The notes: generated by a model from the sequence alone, not told the origin. Positions 34,365 to 47,360 are shown, numbered from the stretch's first letter. The stretch is 64,000 nucleotides of DNA from Sphagnum compactum (GCA_965153455.1 OZ234493.1:10034213-10098212), one strand, 5' to 3'. Numbers and translations are program-made.

Positions 34365-35179
34365 ATGTTCATCATCCATGAACTAGGGTGAACCTCAATA
34401 AATTGATAGGTAGGATTGGGGGGCTAGGGGGGTGGGAAAAGTGAGTAGGTAATTAGTTAGGTATTTGACTATGTAAAAAACATAGGTAGGTAGGTGAACA
34501 TAGTGGTAGGTAGGAAGGTGGGTGCATAGGTAGGTAGTTGGGTTAGTAGGCAAGTTAGTAAGTAGAAAGAAAGTTCAAGGAGCAAGGTAGATAGGTTACT
34601 AGGGTAGGTAGGCATGTAGGTAGGCAAATTAGTAGATAGAAAGAAAGTTACATTAGCAAGGTAGCTAGGTAGATAAGCAAGTTAGTACATAGGAAACAAG
34701 TTACCTTATCAAGGTGACTAGGTTTGTAGAGTACTTATGTCAATAGGGTGGTTGTGTATACAAGGTTGCTAAATAATAATGTAGCTAGGTCAATAGGGTA
34801 AGTAGTTAGTACAATGGTTAGGTCAGTAGGGTATGTAATTAACATGGTAGCTAGGTTAGTAGGGTAGGTAGTTAGTATAGTAGTTTGGTCAGTAAGATAA
34901 CTAGTTATTAGGATAGCTATGTGAGTAGGGGATAATTAGTAAGGTACCAAGGTTGGTACAATACTTATGAGGGTAGGAAGGTGAGTAGGGTAGATATGTG
35001 TGAGGTCAGGTCCAGGGAGAAAACAAACAAGAACAAAGTTTTTAAAAAAAATACATTGGTTAGCAGCAAAAAGAAATGGACTATGATGAACCCCATCTGA
35101 TGCCGAATGAAAAAATGCAGCCCATCTAGTGGACAGAATGGCTAACTAGTGCATTGGTGGCTGCTGGTTCACTCTGGCC
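34365..35179. mobile_element. Inverted-repeat element with expanded TAGG tract (MITE family relative)
   Basis: The right end, tagtgcattggtggctgctg then gttcactctggcc (35147-35179), matches the right terminal repeat of the MITE at 57653-58026. Near the left, atgaactagggtgaacctca matches that MITE's internal gatgaacctcaactgag. Between them, 34400-35010 is a long degenerate run of taggtagg, with recurring agtaggtaggtagttagta words. The left terminus is not clear, so the start is approximate. Confidence 0.6.
34400..35010. repeat. Degenerate (TAGG)n tract
   Basis: About 600 bases dominated by tagg, taggtagg and gtcagtagggta words with many substitutions, an aged tetranucleotide satellite. It lies inside the probable element above. 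Confidence 0.85.
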
Positions 35180-36309
35180 TTTTAGTCATTGCTTATGTAT
35201 TGTGAGGTGGAAGTAGAAGGCTTTACAGGATAGGTTACCAAGGTGAATAGTTGGTAATTCAGTTGCCGTTCATCCACAATTCAGTTGTGAAGAAACTGTA
35301 GAATGTTTTCTAATGTATGTACAGAGCACCTTATCTTTAGTAATTTTTTTGTCTCAATAGAGGATGGCACCTTACATGTAAGGCTCATCACTTTGAGAAC
35401 TTTACACATAAGGTGCCTTCTCTCCTCTCAAATGAGTCACATCCATTTGTTTATAAAAGTGAAATGCTATTGATTTTTTTTTGCTTGGTAAGCAAGTTGA
35501 AGGGAATTCTTCTGTGAATCCAGATGCCACACTAGGCTCCCACCTCACACGAGCCCTCATTCGCAGAGCAGCCCCCTTCTTTGTCCTTACCCTAAACAGA
35601 ACCAGTTTCCAACTGATGTTGCATGGGAGAGTGCTGGGTCACAGAATGCCCAAGTTATCTCCCCAGTTGTATAAGATGCATCTTCGAATTGACAGAAACA
35701 AGGGGTGTGTCACACTGTGGCCTTGCCATTTACATTTGTAAAAATGTATCTTAACGCAAAAAAAGAATTATTGAAACTCAAATATTTCACCATGCAAAAA
35801 TATAATCTTCAAAAAATCCTCTAAAAGAAACCAAAATCCTTCAAGATATTATAATAACTCTATAACTAATCTCAGGTTTCAAACAGAAGCCAAAATATCA
35901 TCTTTCAAAAATCCTCATATAAAAATAGACCTATTACCTAGGGATCAAATTCCCTTAAGCTACTATACTCTATAATGAGTTGAAACACGATATCCTTGCC
36001 TTGGTAAGAAAGGCCCCAAAAAAAAAGATGAAATAATATGTCCCATTGTCCTTCTCACCTATTTAAAGAGTCTTCCCTACCATCAAAAGTTCACGTTAAT
36101 ATTTTTGATACTGCAGTTGAGAGGTGTCCTTGAGCCTGGGACACATGAGAACAAAGCACTAAATATGCTGAGATGTACATATATCATCATGTCATGGAGA
36201 AAGTTGAAAGACTGTGGTGTACAGTCTCTGTATAAACATCATCATTTGCACCAAGACCCCATTTGTCAAATGCTTTCTAAAAACTTCTCCCCATCATCAC
36301 CTAGCTGGT
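35180..36309. other. No gene supported; one 86-codon open frame
   Basis: The frame at 35481-35741 begins at a TTG, has a reasonable amino-acid mix and is moderately GC-rich, but I recognise no family and see no upstream start or splice context. I leave it as unassigned. Confidence 0.35.
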
Positions 36310-37200
36310 CCCTCATAGGCTAGAGACTCTTGGTAGTTGGTTGGACAAGGCATATATCTCATAGGCTAGAAACTCTTGTTCTTTATTTCGACAAGGCATA
36401 TCTCTATTTTCCAAGTCCAATACATGAAGGTTCTTCAATCCCCTGAGGCCCCCTAACACTGCCTTTCTTGCTTGTCGTCTTGCGTTCTTCGCAGTTGGTC
36501 AAGCTTCTTTCGTGTTGACTCTTTTAGATCCTAGCTACTTGTGCACCTATGGCACACTTGGGTCTTCTATCCCTTGAGTCTCAAAGTCCTGATCACTTAG
36601 GACAGACTTAGACTTGCTACTTAGACTCGCTAGACTCTACTATTGAAGCTAAGTTTTAGTCTAACTCAAAGCCACCTCGGGCGCAACTCCCAAGGTTAGA
36701 CCACATGGCCATAAGCCAAATCAGCCCCAGGCTGATTCAGGGGCCTTTCGGGACCAACTCCCAGAGTTGGTTTAAAAGACTTAAGTTGGGACAACGAGGC
36801 CAACCCTCTCTCAGGATTTGGGCCTTGAAGCTTTGAAGGGACAGCTCCTAATCATCCCAAATATTTTAGTAGGCTCGCCCCCTTTGGGACAACCAAGGAC
36901 AATGCTTAATCATCCATTGAAGGTTTTAAGGGGATGGTGCCTTGCACCATAATCCCAAAGACAACCCTCAGTCATCTCCTTTGGCCGGCAAAGCTCATGT
37001 TTCGCCTTAGCCCATCCGAACCCCAAGGTCTAAACATCTCCCACTCCTAAAAAAGTTGAACCTCGCGAAGCCATTTCTAGCCTAACTCTCACACCGCCTT
37101 AGTGCCCCACTAAGGTGGTCTCGTATGAAGCTCGCATACACTTAAGACATCTTTTAAGCAAAAGGGCATGTCAACCCCACCCCCCCTCCCAACCTTTTTG
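36310..37200. repeat. GC-richer patch with a 48-bp direct repeat, possible LTR fragment
   Basis: Two copies of 'ctcataggctagagactctt' followed by 'gacaaggcatat' lie in tandem at about 36310-36357 and 36358-36404. Downstream, gggacaac and taatcatcc phrases recur near 36790-36920. The patch is clearly richer in C and G than its surroundings and has no coding frame. It has the texture of an old LTR, but I found no partner LTR or primer-binding site. Confidence 0.4.
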
Positions 37201-37639
37201 ACCAATCTACAAGGTTTTGATTCCTTCATACCCTCCTCCAACACAACTATCACATTTCCCATTCATGCAGCTTTTGCCTTCATAAGTTTTGTCCAATAAG
37301 GTTTTCATAAAGGGAAAAAAAGGTGTTCAAAAGTTCATGTCTTACGTACCCCATTGTACTTGGGATATTGCTCTTTGTTCTTCAACAAAACTTTGACTAG
37401 AGGGGGGGGGGGAGAGGGAGAATCTTGATGCAAAATGATGGGAAGAAGTTGGGAGTGGGGACTTGGATTGGGGATGAATCCATTGTGATGGCTGAGAGAG
37501 TTAAGTATGTAAATGTGCTATCAAAGTTAGGTTTGATCAGCTCAAGTTTACAAAGCAAACTTTGCTTTGATTTTTTGCAACTTACACTGCACACTTAGAG
37601 CATCCCCACTAGTAGCTATATAATGACTAGTACACAATA

Positions 37640-38480
37640 CTTTGGATGAAATATCGTCTTCAAATATGATGAAACTAAGTCTGAACCAATGTTCAACTGG
37701 TATTGACTGGTCCTGGTATCATGTGGGTTTTTTTTTTCTTCATCAATACCTGGGAACTGGTAGTGAGTAGTTTTCTTAAACTTTCATATCAGTCTCATTT
37801 TGGTAGTGTATTGTGACTCGTATTAATTAGTTGTGAGGACCCCCAAAGTTCAATTTTTTTCCTTTTGTGATGGGCCTATCACAAAAATATATTAATCAAG
37901 CTTTGTACAGTCCCAAAATAGATACCTCTATTGCGATCTCCTCCTTTGGGCAGCTCATATAGGTTACAAGAGTAGAACTCAGGGCAAAGGATATGGGATA
38001 AAATGAGGAGCTATTGGGAACTTGGTGTGAAAACAGTGGGAACTTCATGGTAACACATTGGGAAACAATCAAAAATCCAACACCCAAAAAAACCTAAGCC
38101 CCATGGGTGCATGCTGCCTCAGCTCATTGGCTGCAAGATTTTTTTTGTTTCCCTGGCCTGTGTCTTTTGCCATTTTTCACCTAGGCTAAATGGCAGGGGC
38201 TTGAACTATGGGTGTACATTGGGTTCAAGGCTGATATTTGCCTGGTATGGGGGCAGCCTGGAATTGGTACAAGGCAGGTATATGCTTGATTTTACCACAA
38301 GTCCCATAACAGGCTGGTACTTGTATAAGACTGGTATTGCCTTGGGTCATACCCAACTGGGCTGGTATGTTCTTCAATACCAATACATAGCAATATTGTA
38401 AACTCTGATTATAGTCTATATACCAGTCCAACACTGGTTTGGCGTCTGGACTTGTAAATCTGCACACAATATTGTGATGT
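37640..38480 (-). repeat. Dispersed 'gcaataccaatacctgcctg' repeat X, inverted copy
   Basis: Read on the minus strand, 38230-38400 gives ggtatgacccaaggcaatac, a cataccaggcaaatatcagc phrase and related words in the order seen at 47700-48060. Words such as ctggtattgactggtcctgg continue to about 37800. No coding frame is supported. Confidence 0.5.
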
Positions 38481-38494
38481 CCAAAAGGGTCCAT

Positions 38495-41068
38495 AATAAA
38501 TGAAAAATTAATTATTTTTTATTGGTCAGCCCATAGTGGTGGCATTTAAACCATCTAATTTTTCGTGTTTAGAAGTGGGGATGAGGAAATAATTATTAGC
38601 ACTCAATGTTGAAGTAGACATTAATAGAGACCCAAATAATAGGTGTGGATAGAGATGCTCTTATTAGTAGCATACTTACTGTGTGGGTTCAGAGAAGGCA
38701 CTCTTTGTCATGAATGTTGAAGTGCTCAAAATCTGGCATTGAGTCCAGTTGTGTTCTAGTTAAATGGAAGGAAAGTGCAAACCTGACATGCAAGAAACCC
38801 ACACTACATGTTGTTAAGTGACTTAATACTCTGACTTCCTTGCAGGCAAAGGACTAAACACATACTACCTAGTCAGCCCTATTACATGCATGTAGCCCTC
38901 TTTTTTAGGTAGGGTCAAAATGACTTCTCTTGAAATTTATTAGAAAATGGAGATCCAAGGCAAGCCAGCAATTGTTGTATAGGGTTTTAAAAGCCCTAGG
39001 GTGGGAGGCAATCCCAATATAAGGTTACCTAAGACAACATGGGAGCCAAGTCTGGCCCTGCATTTTGGGAATCTCTGCCACCCATGGGCTTTACCCATTA
39101 TAAAGCACAAGATGAAGGTTATGTACATGAACCTAAACATATATGTAGATCATGAGGTTTAGGAGGGGAGGGTTTTTGCACATACTTCTTGATCCATACA
39201 AAATACAACCCATCATTGTGTAAAATTGTCGATCTTAAAAAGCTCATCTCCAAATATTACCATACTATTTTGTTGAACTATTTTTTTTGCTAATGTTCTT
39301 GCAATTTGGAAAAGCAAGCATTTGTTACAAATGGTTTTGCAAAAACAGGCTACAATTTTTATGTTGTAGATTCATGTGAAAATGTTCCTAAGTAAGTAAC
39401 ATAATAGAGTTATCCATAGACTACTTTCAGCTACAAGGTTCCAGGTATGTCCTTGGTTGAAATACATCATGAGAGATAGGATGCACAACACAATAAAATA
39501 ACAATGGATCAAACTCCAGGAACTGATGAAATTTGAGTTTGATCCTTTATCTTTTTAGAGTCCCTCGTTGTGATTTTGTGTTTTTGTGCCTTGTTGCGTG
39601 CATGTAAAAATCTTTCATTTAAATTTTTTTTATGTGTGAGATTTGAAGGAAATGATGAAAAGTGACATGGGTTTTGTGAGAGAAAAGCAATTTGGAGAAA
39701 TTCAAGAGAGTAAAAGAATCCATGTTATTGCATCTAGAAATTGGAGACAAATTTTCATGAAACAAAAAGAGAAACCATATTTTGTAACACTAAGATATTG
39801 ATATGTTTTGGATATTATCGAGTGTCCTGACTTGTTCTATGCACATAATTTATGTGATGACAAACAAGATTCTTATTGTAGACTAACACTTCACATAATG
39901 GAAAATGCACATGATGATTTTTTTGGATTTCATATATATATTATGCTTATTAGGTGTAATACAAAAAGTAGTTCATATTTCCACTTTTTTTTCAAAGTTT
40001 TGAATTTCCATAAAGGGCATATTCAATTATTGGAATGGTAGCAATAATTTATTTTTTTCTCATGACATGAGTTGGTCATTTCCATTGCTAGTAATAGAAT
40101 TACAAAAATGGATTTCTTGGTGATAATTGTTCTTCACACATTGCATGTGAAGATATTTTAGTATGTTTTCCTTTTGTTGACATGATCGATCCCTTGGGAC
40201 AAGTTGGCCCATCTTAGTGAAAAAGAGCTTGATAGAAATCCACCATGGAAATAAACACACAATTCTTTATTTGTTAGGTTGGAAGAATTGCAAAACATGT
40301 CACCTTTTCATTTATTTGTTAAACTCTTTGCACAATTAGTTTTAAAATGGTTAAGTAACCTAAAGATATTGTATTAGATGGCAATTCTAATAATAGGCCT
40401 TCCACACCTAATGGTAAACAAGTGATAAGTGGGTTTTAAAACTTTGTGAACTTATAGGGCATGTACACCTATTGTTAGAAATAATATAAAGTTTAACATG
40501 CCATCTAACATGTCATCACAATGTTAACTTAAAAAATAAGATGAGAAAAATGTTAACGAAAAACCCTCAACCCACCAAAATACATTGTAAACTCAATGTT
40601 GACCTATGAGCCCCAAATTTGAGGAAGTAAATTAATGGCAACTTAAAAAATTTGTAAATTGGTAATGTGTGGCAATTTGGACCTTACAATGTACACCACC
40701 AAACATTGTTGTGCCTTTGTTGTCACTCTTTCCATTGTATGGCCACACACATTTATTCACGCATATTTCTTTGCTCATTGCATTGCATGACATACATATC
40801 ATTGCACGACATCACACATGCACACTATGATGGCTAACAACACAATTGAAAATGCAATGGCTAAAAGTGATGAGAGTTACATTGGAAAGTTCATTCATCT
40901 TGTAGAAAATATAATTTCAAGTTTTTGAAACCATTCATGATTTTTTTGGTTGTGAATTGCAAATTGATATAATAATTGAATAATGTTTTTTGAATTTTTG
41001 AGCATGGAGTGTGGGTACTGGTTGAAGTACTTGATGTAAGGGTCAAAGTGTCATGGGCACGAAAATTA
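38495..41068. other. Intergenic sequence, no gene seen
   Basis: Short open frames near 39808 and 40060 have no motifs and are typical of AT-rich DNA. I see no tandem or inverted structure worth naming. Confidence 0.4.
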
Positions 41069-41184
41069 CACTAGAAGAAATGTTGTCCATTCCAACCCTA
41101 TGGTTGCAACTACCCGTACGACTAGTGTCCAAATCAACTAGTTTTGCGACTAATGGTAGCTCAATCCTATGTGTCAGTGTAGTT

Positions 41185-41275
41185 GCCTACCTACCTACAT
41201 ATTTGCTTACCTACTTACCTACCTACCTACCTACCTACCTACCTACCTATTTGCCTACCTACTTACCTACCTTCT
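41185..41275. repeat. (CCTA)n microsatellite
   Basis: About 18 CCTA units, mostly perfect, between 41185 and 41275, inside the CACTA element. It encodes the Leu-Pro-Thr-Tyr run of the overlapping open frame, which is not a gene. Confidence 0.9.
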
Positions 41276-41789
41276 CCATTGACTATATCTATTAAAATAA
41301 TGTTAAGGTATTCTAATTAGGCTAGACTTACTTATGTATTAGTGTTGGTTGGTTCTTTGATCTTTATAAAAAAATGTATTCGAATTTAAATTAAATTGTC
41401 TTAAATTAGTTGCATATTTACTTATTTTAGGGTAATTAAATATTTTATTTTGATATTTTCCTAAACTAAATAGTTACTTAAAGTTTAAATTCTATCTATG
41501 CTACTTAGCAACTTACTTAGATTAATTCCCTTGGAAGACTTAGAGTTTGGTACAATGTTTTCTCCCATTGAAATTTATCCCATATTCTTCGTCCACAAGT
41601 CCAATGTGAGGAAGTATTTAAGATGTGCAAGCATAAGCATCAACTGTACTCCTCATGAATAAGAGTAGCCAATTAAAAAGGCTAGTCCCCATTACCATAA
41701 ATAACATGTCTTAATTACAACCCTTGACCCTATCAAGCCTAAATAAGTAATGGTAGGTTTAGTAAGTACCTTCCTACCTATTTACCTAT

Positions 41790-41882
41790 TTCATAGGTAG
41801 GTAGGTAGGTAGGTAGTAGGTAAGTAGATACCTACTTACTTACCTACTTGTGAGGTAGGTACTAACCCACCTACCTACCTAT
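41790..41882. repeat. TAGG/CCTA inverted pair
   Basis: A taggtaggtaggtaggtag run at about 41800-41820 is followed by ctacttacttacctacttg and cacctacctacctatt words, so TAGG and CCTA runs face each other and could pair as a hairpin. Inside the CACTA element. Confidence 0.7.
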
Positions 41883-42380
41883 TATTCATTTGCCATGTGT
41901 CAAACCTTGTAATCAATATATGTTAATTTTCGAGTAAATTTCATAAATCAAATAGTTCCATGTGTCAAAATATTATTGCATGAAAGTGTATAATAAAATT
42001 GAATTAATTCAAAAATTTATAAATTATCATGTGGCTACATCATAATTGTCCAAGTTGCAATAGGTGGCACCATATGAGTCAATCACAAATGAAGTCGCAT
42101 AATCTTGCAACTACTAATGCCACATCAACCTAGTTAGAATAATAGTCGCATAGTCTTATGATTATATGTGCCATGTCAATGGATGAAAAATCCATTATAA
42201 TCGCAAGTAATATGTGACTATAGCTGCAACTAGTGTCCACTTGGACATTTTTTGCAACTACATGTATTTTGCCACTTGTCTAAGGCAACTGCACGATGGG
42301 CAATCGCATGTGTTCGTTGTGATTAAATATTTGTCTTCACGATTAAAATTATATCATTTATTTCCAAATTTCTTCTAGTG

Positions 42381-43401
42381 CTACAAAAATAGATAATAAA
42401 AGGATAGTTCTAAGTTTAAATCCAAAACATAAATTAAAGGAATCAAAATAAGAACACAAAATGTGCAAGTCCAAAGTACAAACATATCTTTAATGCAATG
42501 GAATAAAAAATATGAACGTGAAAAGAACAAAACAAGGTTATAGAACAAGATTGTACCTCAAATTAGTGTTAAACAAACTAAAGGTAATGCGGGGTGGGCT
42601 TATTCATAGTTGGGGTTCCAAAAAAAGGAAAAAGGACTCCATGACTTTTGTGGGGTTATTTTTTGCAAATAGTATTTACTTAAAACAAATTTAAATGAAA
42701 AAAATTGAATAGTCCAATTTAAGATAATTCATGTAACAATGGTGAGTTTTCACATTCATACGTAATTGTGTATGAATGTTTTAGTTTATAGCCAGAAATA
42801 GATAAAATCCTAAAATGAGTTCCAATGGACAAGCAAACATATTTTTTAACAAAATTATTTCTTGTACATGTGACTTGCACCTAAAGCTAGACATTTTGAA
42901 TGCATTGAACATAATTTTTTGGTCAAATGGTTTAAAAAATGAATTATTTGCCTTGTATGCAATGAACATGTACTTCCATAAAAGGGGGCATGTTTTTGTT
43001 GTACAATTTTTCTGAAATTTATTGTATGACTTTATGCATTCCTTTTCATTCTTTAAAAAAAAAGGTGTAGTGACACTTGATAGTTAATTTATAAGATTCA
43101 AAATAACATTTACATAGTATCCAAATTATTTTTAAATATTTTTACTAATTTAACAAGACATCGATTTACCTATTGGCATATAACAATCCACTACAACTAT
43201 AATAATGTAAGATGAACAAAAATCCAAAGTTGTCCTTTCTAGTCCTTAAAAACTTAGACTCTTTTTTTTGTTACCCTAATCATGGAAGTACGTGGGTCCT
43301 ACTTCTATTTATACCCCTTTGGGAACCTAGTTCAAAGAAGCTCCATGAAGGTTTTCATGTGCCCATTGGCTATGGAAGTTTTTTAAGAAACTTCCTAACT
43401 A
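42381..43401. other. AT-rich sequence without a gene
   Basis: Nothing recognisable on either strand; short frames on opposite strands at 42781-43015 are shadows of each other. Confidence 0.4.
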
Positions 43402-43556
43402 CAAATGAACTATGAATTAATTAAACTTAACTAGGAATTAACTAAAAGTCGATTAAAAATGAATTATGAATTAAGTAGAAGTGAATTAAAACTTAACTAA
43501 AAGTGAATTGGGAGTTAACTAGGAGTAAACTAAAAGTTAACTATGAATTATGAATG
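43402..43556. repeat. Degenerate minisatellite, aactaaaagtgaatta units
   Basis: Words aactaaaagt, gaattaa, ctaggaattaac and gaattatgaatt repeat with a period near 20-25 bases for about 150 bases. Confidence 0.65.
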
Positions 43557-44514
43557 AACTCCATTTGTCATGTGAAAGTGGTGTTCGTGACTCAATGTAA
43601 TAAACTCAATTTTTTAAAAAAAATTATTGTTTTTACTATTGTTCCAACACCAACTTCATCCAATTTTTGTGAAATCACCATGTGTAGACTTTGCTTTAAT
43701 TGGGGTTACTAAAAACCATGTGTTAATCAATGCAAAAAAAAGGAAATTTTTACAAGTCTAGTTGTAGTCGATCTTGGAAATTAATTTGAATTTGAATTTG
43801 CAGTTTGCAAGTGGTGTAAGATAGCAAATGTAGTAAACATAAACAACCACACAATTCAACCCAAAACATTATGATATTCAAAGAAAAATGAGTGCAATTT
43901 ATAGGAACATCAAAAAAATCTTTGATTATATGTGAAGCACAACGAATAACACAAATGACTAAAACCTTATTCCATAGGACAAGAGAACTTTCAACCTTCC
44001 AAGGAGCTATCATAAACAAATCTACAAGATGATTGAAATGTTTATGGGAGTTCGACCAATGTTTCATATTACATTATTTGTAATATGATGTCTCCTAATG
44101 ACACAATATATGCCATAGTGGTGTAACCAATTTTTAAATTCACTCCCAATCAAGGTAATTTATATTCAATACCTTCACCATTCATTGTAGCTAGGACAAA
44201 TGCATAATCTGAAATGTGTACCCCATTAATTATAGTTTCAATATTAGTTTCTACAAGTGTTTAGGCAATGCAAACTCCTTCATTTGGTATCAAAGATCAA
44301 TTGTTATGCCTATAAACTCCTTCACTTGGTAAACAAACCATCCAATTCACTTTGGGGGTTCTAAAATTCGTTAAAAGATGATAGAACATCACCAAATAAG
44401 GACTTTAATCTTTAGTGAAATCATCAAACCTCCTATTGTCAATCTACAAAACTTAGAAAACATAGGAATAACGAAAAAGTCTTATGCAGTGAACAATGGA
44501 TTAGTGGAAGTCAC

Positions 44515-44821
44515 AAAGTGTAGTAACAAATAATTAGTCACATCAATTGAGAAGATATATTCCACAAATCTTGAGATTGAAAATCATCAAGCAAATGTTT
44601 TGGAAAAATTACAAAAGGAACAATTTGAATATTTCAAAGAGAGGGATGTTAAGATTAACTTTATAAATAAAAGCATGGTTCAAGCAATTGTGGGGTTGAC
44701 TCACATGATGGGCATGGCATATGCTACCAAGGAGAAGAAAAATTCAAGCCTTAGTCCAACTACCTCAAATCCAACTACTTCTAATGATATGGATAATGTA
44801 GACCAAGGGGTTGCAATCTAA
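44515..44821 (+). pseudogene. Possible PIF/Harbinger ORF1 (accessory protein) C-terminal remnant
   Basis: Frame with an internal stop near 44535, then open to 44821. The segment LEIENHQANVLEKLQKEQFEYFKERD followed by an IVGLTHMMGMA stretch is helical, charged, and ends in a Ser/Thr/Asn tail. This resembles the C-terminal coiled-coil region of the Myb/SANT-like accessory proteins carried by plant PIF/Harbinger elements. It lies convergent with the transposase remnant at 45047-45945, the sort of arrangement seen in two-ORF Harbingers. The Myb/SANT part was not found upstream. The assignment rests on neighbourhood and composition, so it is tentative. Confidence 0.45.
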
Positions 44822-45046
44822 GGGGTTGATTATAATCATTGAAACCAAGAATACAAATGTCTAAAAGCAAGACAAGAAATGCATTTTACTTTTAAAAATG
44901 AATAATTGAAATCAAAATAGCATAAATATAATTTCATTTTGCTACTAGTTCATAACTATGAAGATACAAATTTAGAGTTGGAGATTGCATTACCTATGTA
45001 GACAAATGATCTCATACCAAGTTTCTTTGTTTACTAAAATAAAGTT

Positions 45047-45945
45047 TGAATTGTGCATATGTTTTTCTCTATGCACCTCTTGTACTTCAATCAACTTTGC
45101 ATTTTCATTGAATTCTACATTTCATTTTTAAACAACATGTTCTTCTTGTGTATTTTTCTTTTCTTGCAACAAATGCAAAATGTGTTCCACATTGATTTCA
45201 TCACAACCGAATAGCATATTGTGTAAAATAACAAAACAAATGATCAAATTTGGTATTATAGAAATGAAAATATATATCCCACCATGAAAATCATGAAATG
45301 GTATCTTTTAATATCCCAAATCATTTTCCACCACTGACCTCCTTTTTCTATGCATCTTGTTATATAAAATTTTTAAACTTGTGTGATTTCCATCTCTATG
45401 TTGTGTCGACATTAGCCAAGACAACAAAGGATATCCATTATCAACTAGTAAATAAGGTGTGAATCCTTCTTGAAGGCCTACGACCTTACTAAAAAGGCCG
45501 TGGCATCATGTTTGATTATAAAGTGCCAATTTCCCGAAAACCCTAAAGTCATTCACACAACTTGGGAGACCAATAAAAATGTCCATGAATTTGCTTTATA
45601 TGGTCCACCACTGCTTGACAAATCACATAATAATCCTTAGACTTGTGATAAAACTAATCATGGCTAAATTGTCCAACATGTTTTGAAATTGAAAAATGAA
45701 CATCATCAATTACCCCATGTATGCTAGGGAGATCGCAAAAGGCTTTGAAAGTTTCCATGATTGCTTCCATCCAATCACTAGTTGTCCATGAAATCATAAG
45801 CTACACAAATTACAATGACAACTTCAAGGATTACCAAGGAGGCAATCAATCAACCCATAGCAAAAAGTTCATTACAAATTAAACAGTTGCATCCTTGGGC
45901 CAATTTATACAAAGTGCAAGTTATAAAAACTTTGATTGGAATTGT
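45047..45945 (-). pseudogene. PIF/Harbinger transposase (DDE_Tnp_4), decayed
   Basis: Reading the minus strand across two or three frames gives ordered family blocks: LYKLAQGCN then ICNELFAMG (about 45945-45860), SDWMEAIMETFKAFCDLP (about 45780-45727), HGVIDDVHFSI (about 45720), HKSKDYYVICQAVVDH (about 45645-45600), GLPSCVNDFRVFGKL (about 45570-45530), GFTPYLLVDNGYPLLSWLM (about 45465-45405), and KRRSVVENDLGY (about 45340-45310), then a tail to about 45047. The family triad positions remain visible: Asp in the IDDVH block (usually DGTH), Asp in VDNGYP (usually GDxGYP) and Glu in VVEN. A frameshift between QAVVDH and the next block, plus stops (for example after LALYNQT and after DLGY), show it is dead. 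Such transposases cut and paste elements flanked by TIRs with a 3-bp TAA-like duplication; I did not locate the ends. Confidence 0.9.
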
Positions 45946-47109
45946 AAGTATGTATATAATATCTTGTTTATGAACTTAAAACCTTACCTAATTAAGAATT
46001 TCAAATAGAGTATGCTCCTACATATTGAAGTTTTAGAACCAATGCTCATCATAATACTTTGTGGTAAAAAAAATTGAAAACCATGTATCTTTATCCAAAA
46101 ACCAAATTCGTTTGCAAGAACAAATTCTAGGTTGTAATCAATTTTTCACGAATGAAAAACACACAAAGGTTACATGCTGATCACATCCAAAGAATTGCAA
46201 TCCGAATTTGCTTTAAAAGAAAATTAAGATAGGAGAAAATCTCATGTAACATTGTGATGAAAAACACAAGAAAACTTGTAGTATCATCAACTTTTGCAAT
46301 GTTTGTCATCTACACACAAAAAGGTATCTATAATAAGGTAAAACCAAAAAAATGCAACAATTGAGCTCAAAGGATAAAATTCAATGTTCACATGAAAAAC
46401 TACAAGAGATGCACAATACTAACTAAGTGTGACAATTTTGTTTAAGCTTTTATTGGAGGACATTAGCAACATGTTTTGATGTAATGGCAACAATAAGGTT
46501 CCAATGACAAAACCTAATCTACACACAAAGCACAAAAAAAGATAGTTACGCAATGAAAAAATGTGTCATAATTTCATTCAAGTTTATATGGAGGAGATTG
46601 ACAACACAACAACAAAATAGAATGAAGGAAAAACTTGTGAACAACTGCTACAACAAAACAATCTTGAAGAAAAGAAATGATCAAGAGAGAACATGAGGAT
46701 TCTTGAAAATGGCAAGTCTAAATGATCAAAAGGATAAGTCAATCAATGACATGAAATGGCAAGCATCAATATAATGATGGTGGACAAACAACACAATCAC
46801 CAAGTTAACATCAATTTTAGGTGAGAATGAAAGGGGAGAAAATTTGTGATAAGATGCTATTCAAGAACCTAAAAATTAACCTGTCACTAGGTGTAGACAA
46901 ATGTTAGGTAGGTACCTAATGGTAATGAGAAGTTAGTAAATTGATGTTGGTGATTAGTTAGTAGTTCAGTGTTAGTGATGTTAAAGGCTAACATATTTGT
47001 TAACCTAAACACTATGTGTGGAAGGCCTATAAGATTGTTCAATCCAAAATTATCACATGTTACAATAATACTACTTTTGCAATTCTGACTTATCATATGT
47101 TATCATGTA
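45946..47109. other. AT-rich sequence; may include the Harbinger 5' part
   Basis: No gene recognised. The Harbinger N-terminal region and left end should lie here if the element is complete, but I could not read further family blocks beyond 45945. Confidence 0.35.
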
Positions 47110-47360
47110 TGATTAAACTAGTGTTGGCTGGTTCCAGGTTCTCTATGGATTCTCAAACCCTGAATTGGTTTAATTAGATCACGATGATCAGCGTCTTATT
47201 TGAACCAAACTGTGAACCAGTCTGTGCTATTAGGATCCTCTTTGAAGCGGACTTAGTACAGGACCACCACCCAATTTGCCTTTGGTGAGAAGTTAGAACT
47301 AGAAATTGATCTAGATTATTGTTGCAATTTCTCTTCATGTGGGTCTGGTTCTCTAGGCTG
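47110..47360. repeat. Dispersed accggttc-type repeat, another copy
   Basis: Phrases gttggctggttccaggttct, gaaccaaactgtgaaccag and ggtctggttctctagg carry the same vocabulary as the segment at 1640-2400. Strongly diverged, with no boundaries visible. Confidence 0.45.

Larger units (their letters stand above)
41069..42380. mobile_element. CACTA-type (En/Spm) non-autonomous DNA transposon
   Basis: The left end is CACTAGAAGAAATgTTG (41069) and the right end CCAAATTTCTTCTAGTG (to 42380): inverted repeats that begin with the diagnostic CACTA and resemble the canonical plant CACTACAAGAAA end. Flanking triplets are TTA and CTA, so the expected 3-bp duplication is imperfect. Both subterminal zones repeat short words (gcaacta, gactagtgtcca left and aactagtgtccactt right, gtcgcata), as CACTA transposase-binding regions do. 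Length is 1,312 bp with no transposase coding, so it would depend on a partner in trans. It contains CCTA microsatellites at about 41185-41275 and 41790-41880. Confidence 0.83.

Noticed and set aside
41053-41295. 80-codon frame with a Leu-Pro-Thr-Tyr repeat
   Set aside because: It is a translated CCTA microsatellite inside the CACTA element.
44280-44300. tttggtatcaaagatc resembling an initiator-tRNA primer-binding site of an LTR retrotransposon
   Set aside because: No LTR upstream, no gag-pol or polypurine tract nearby.
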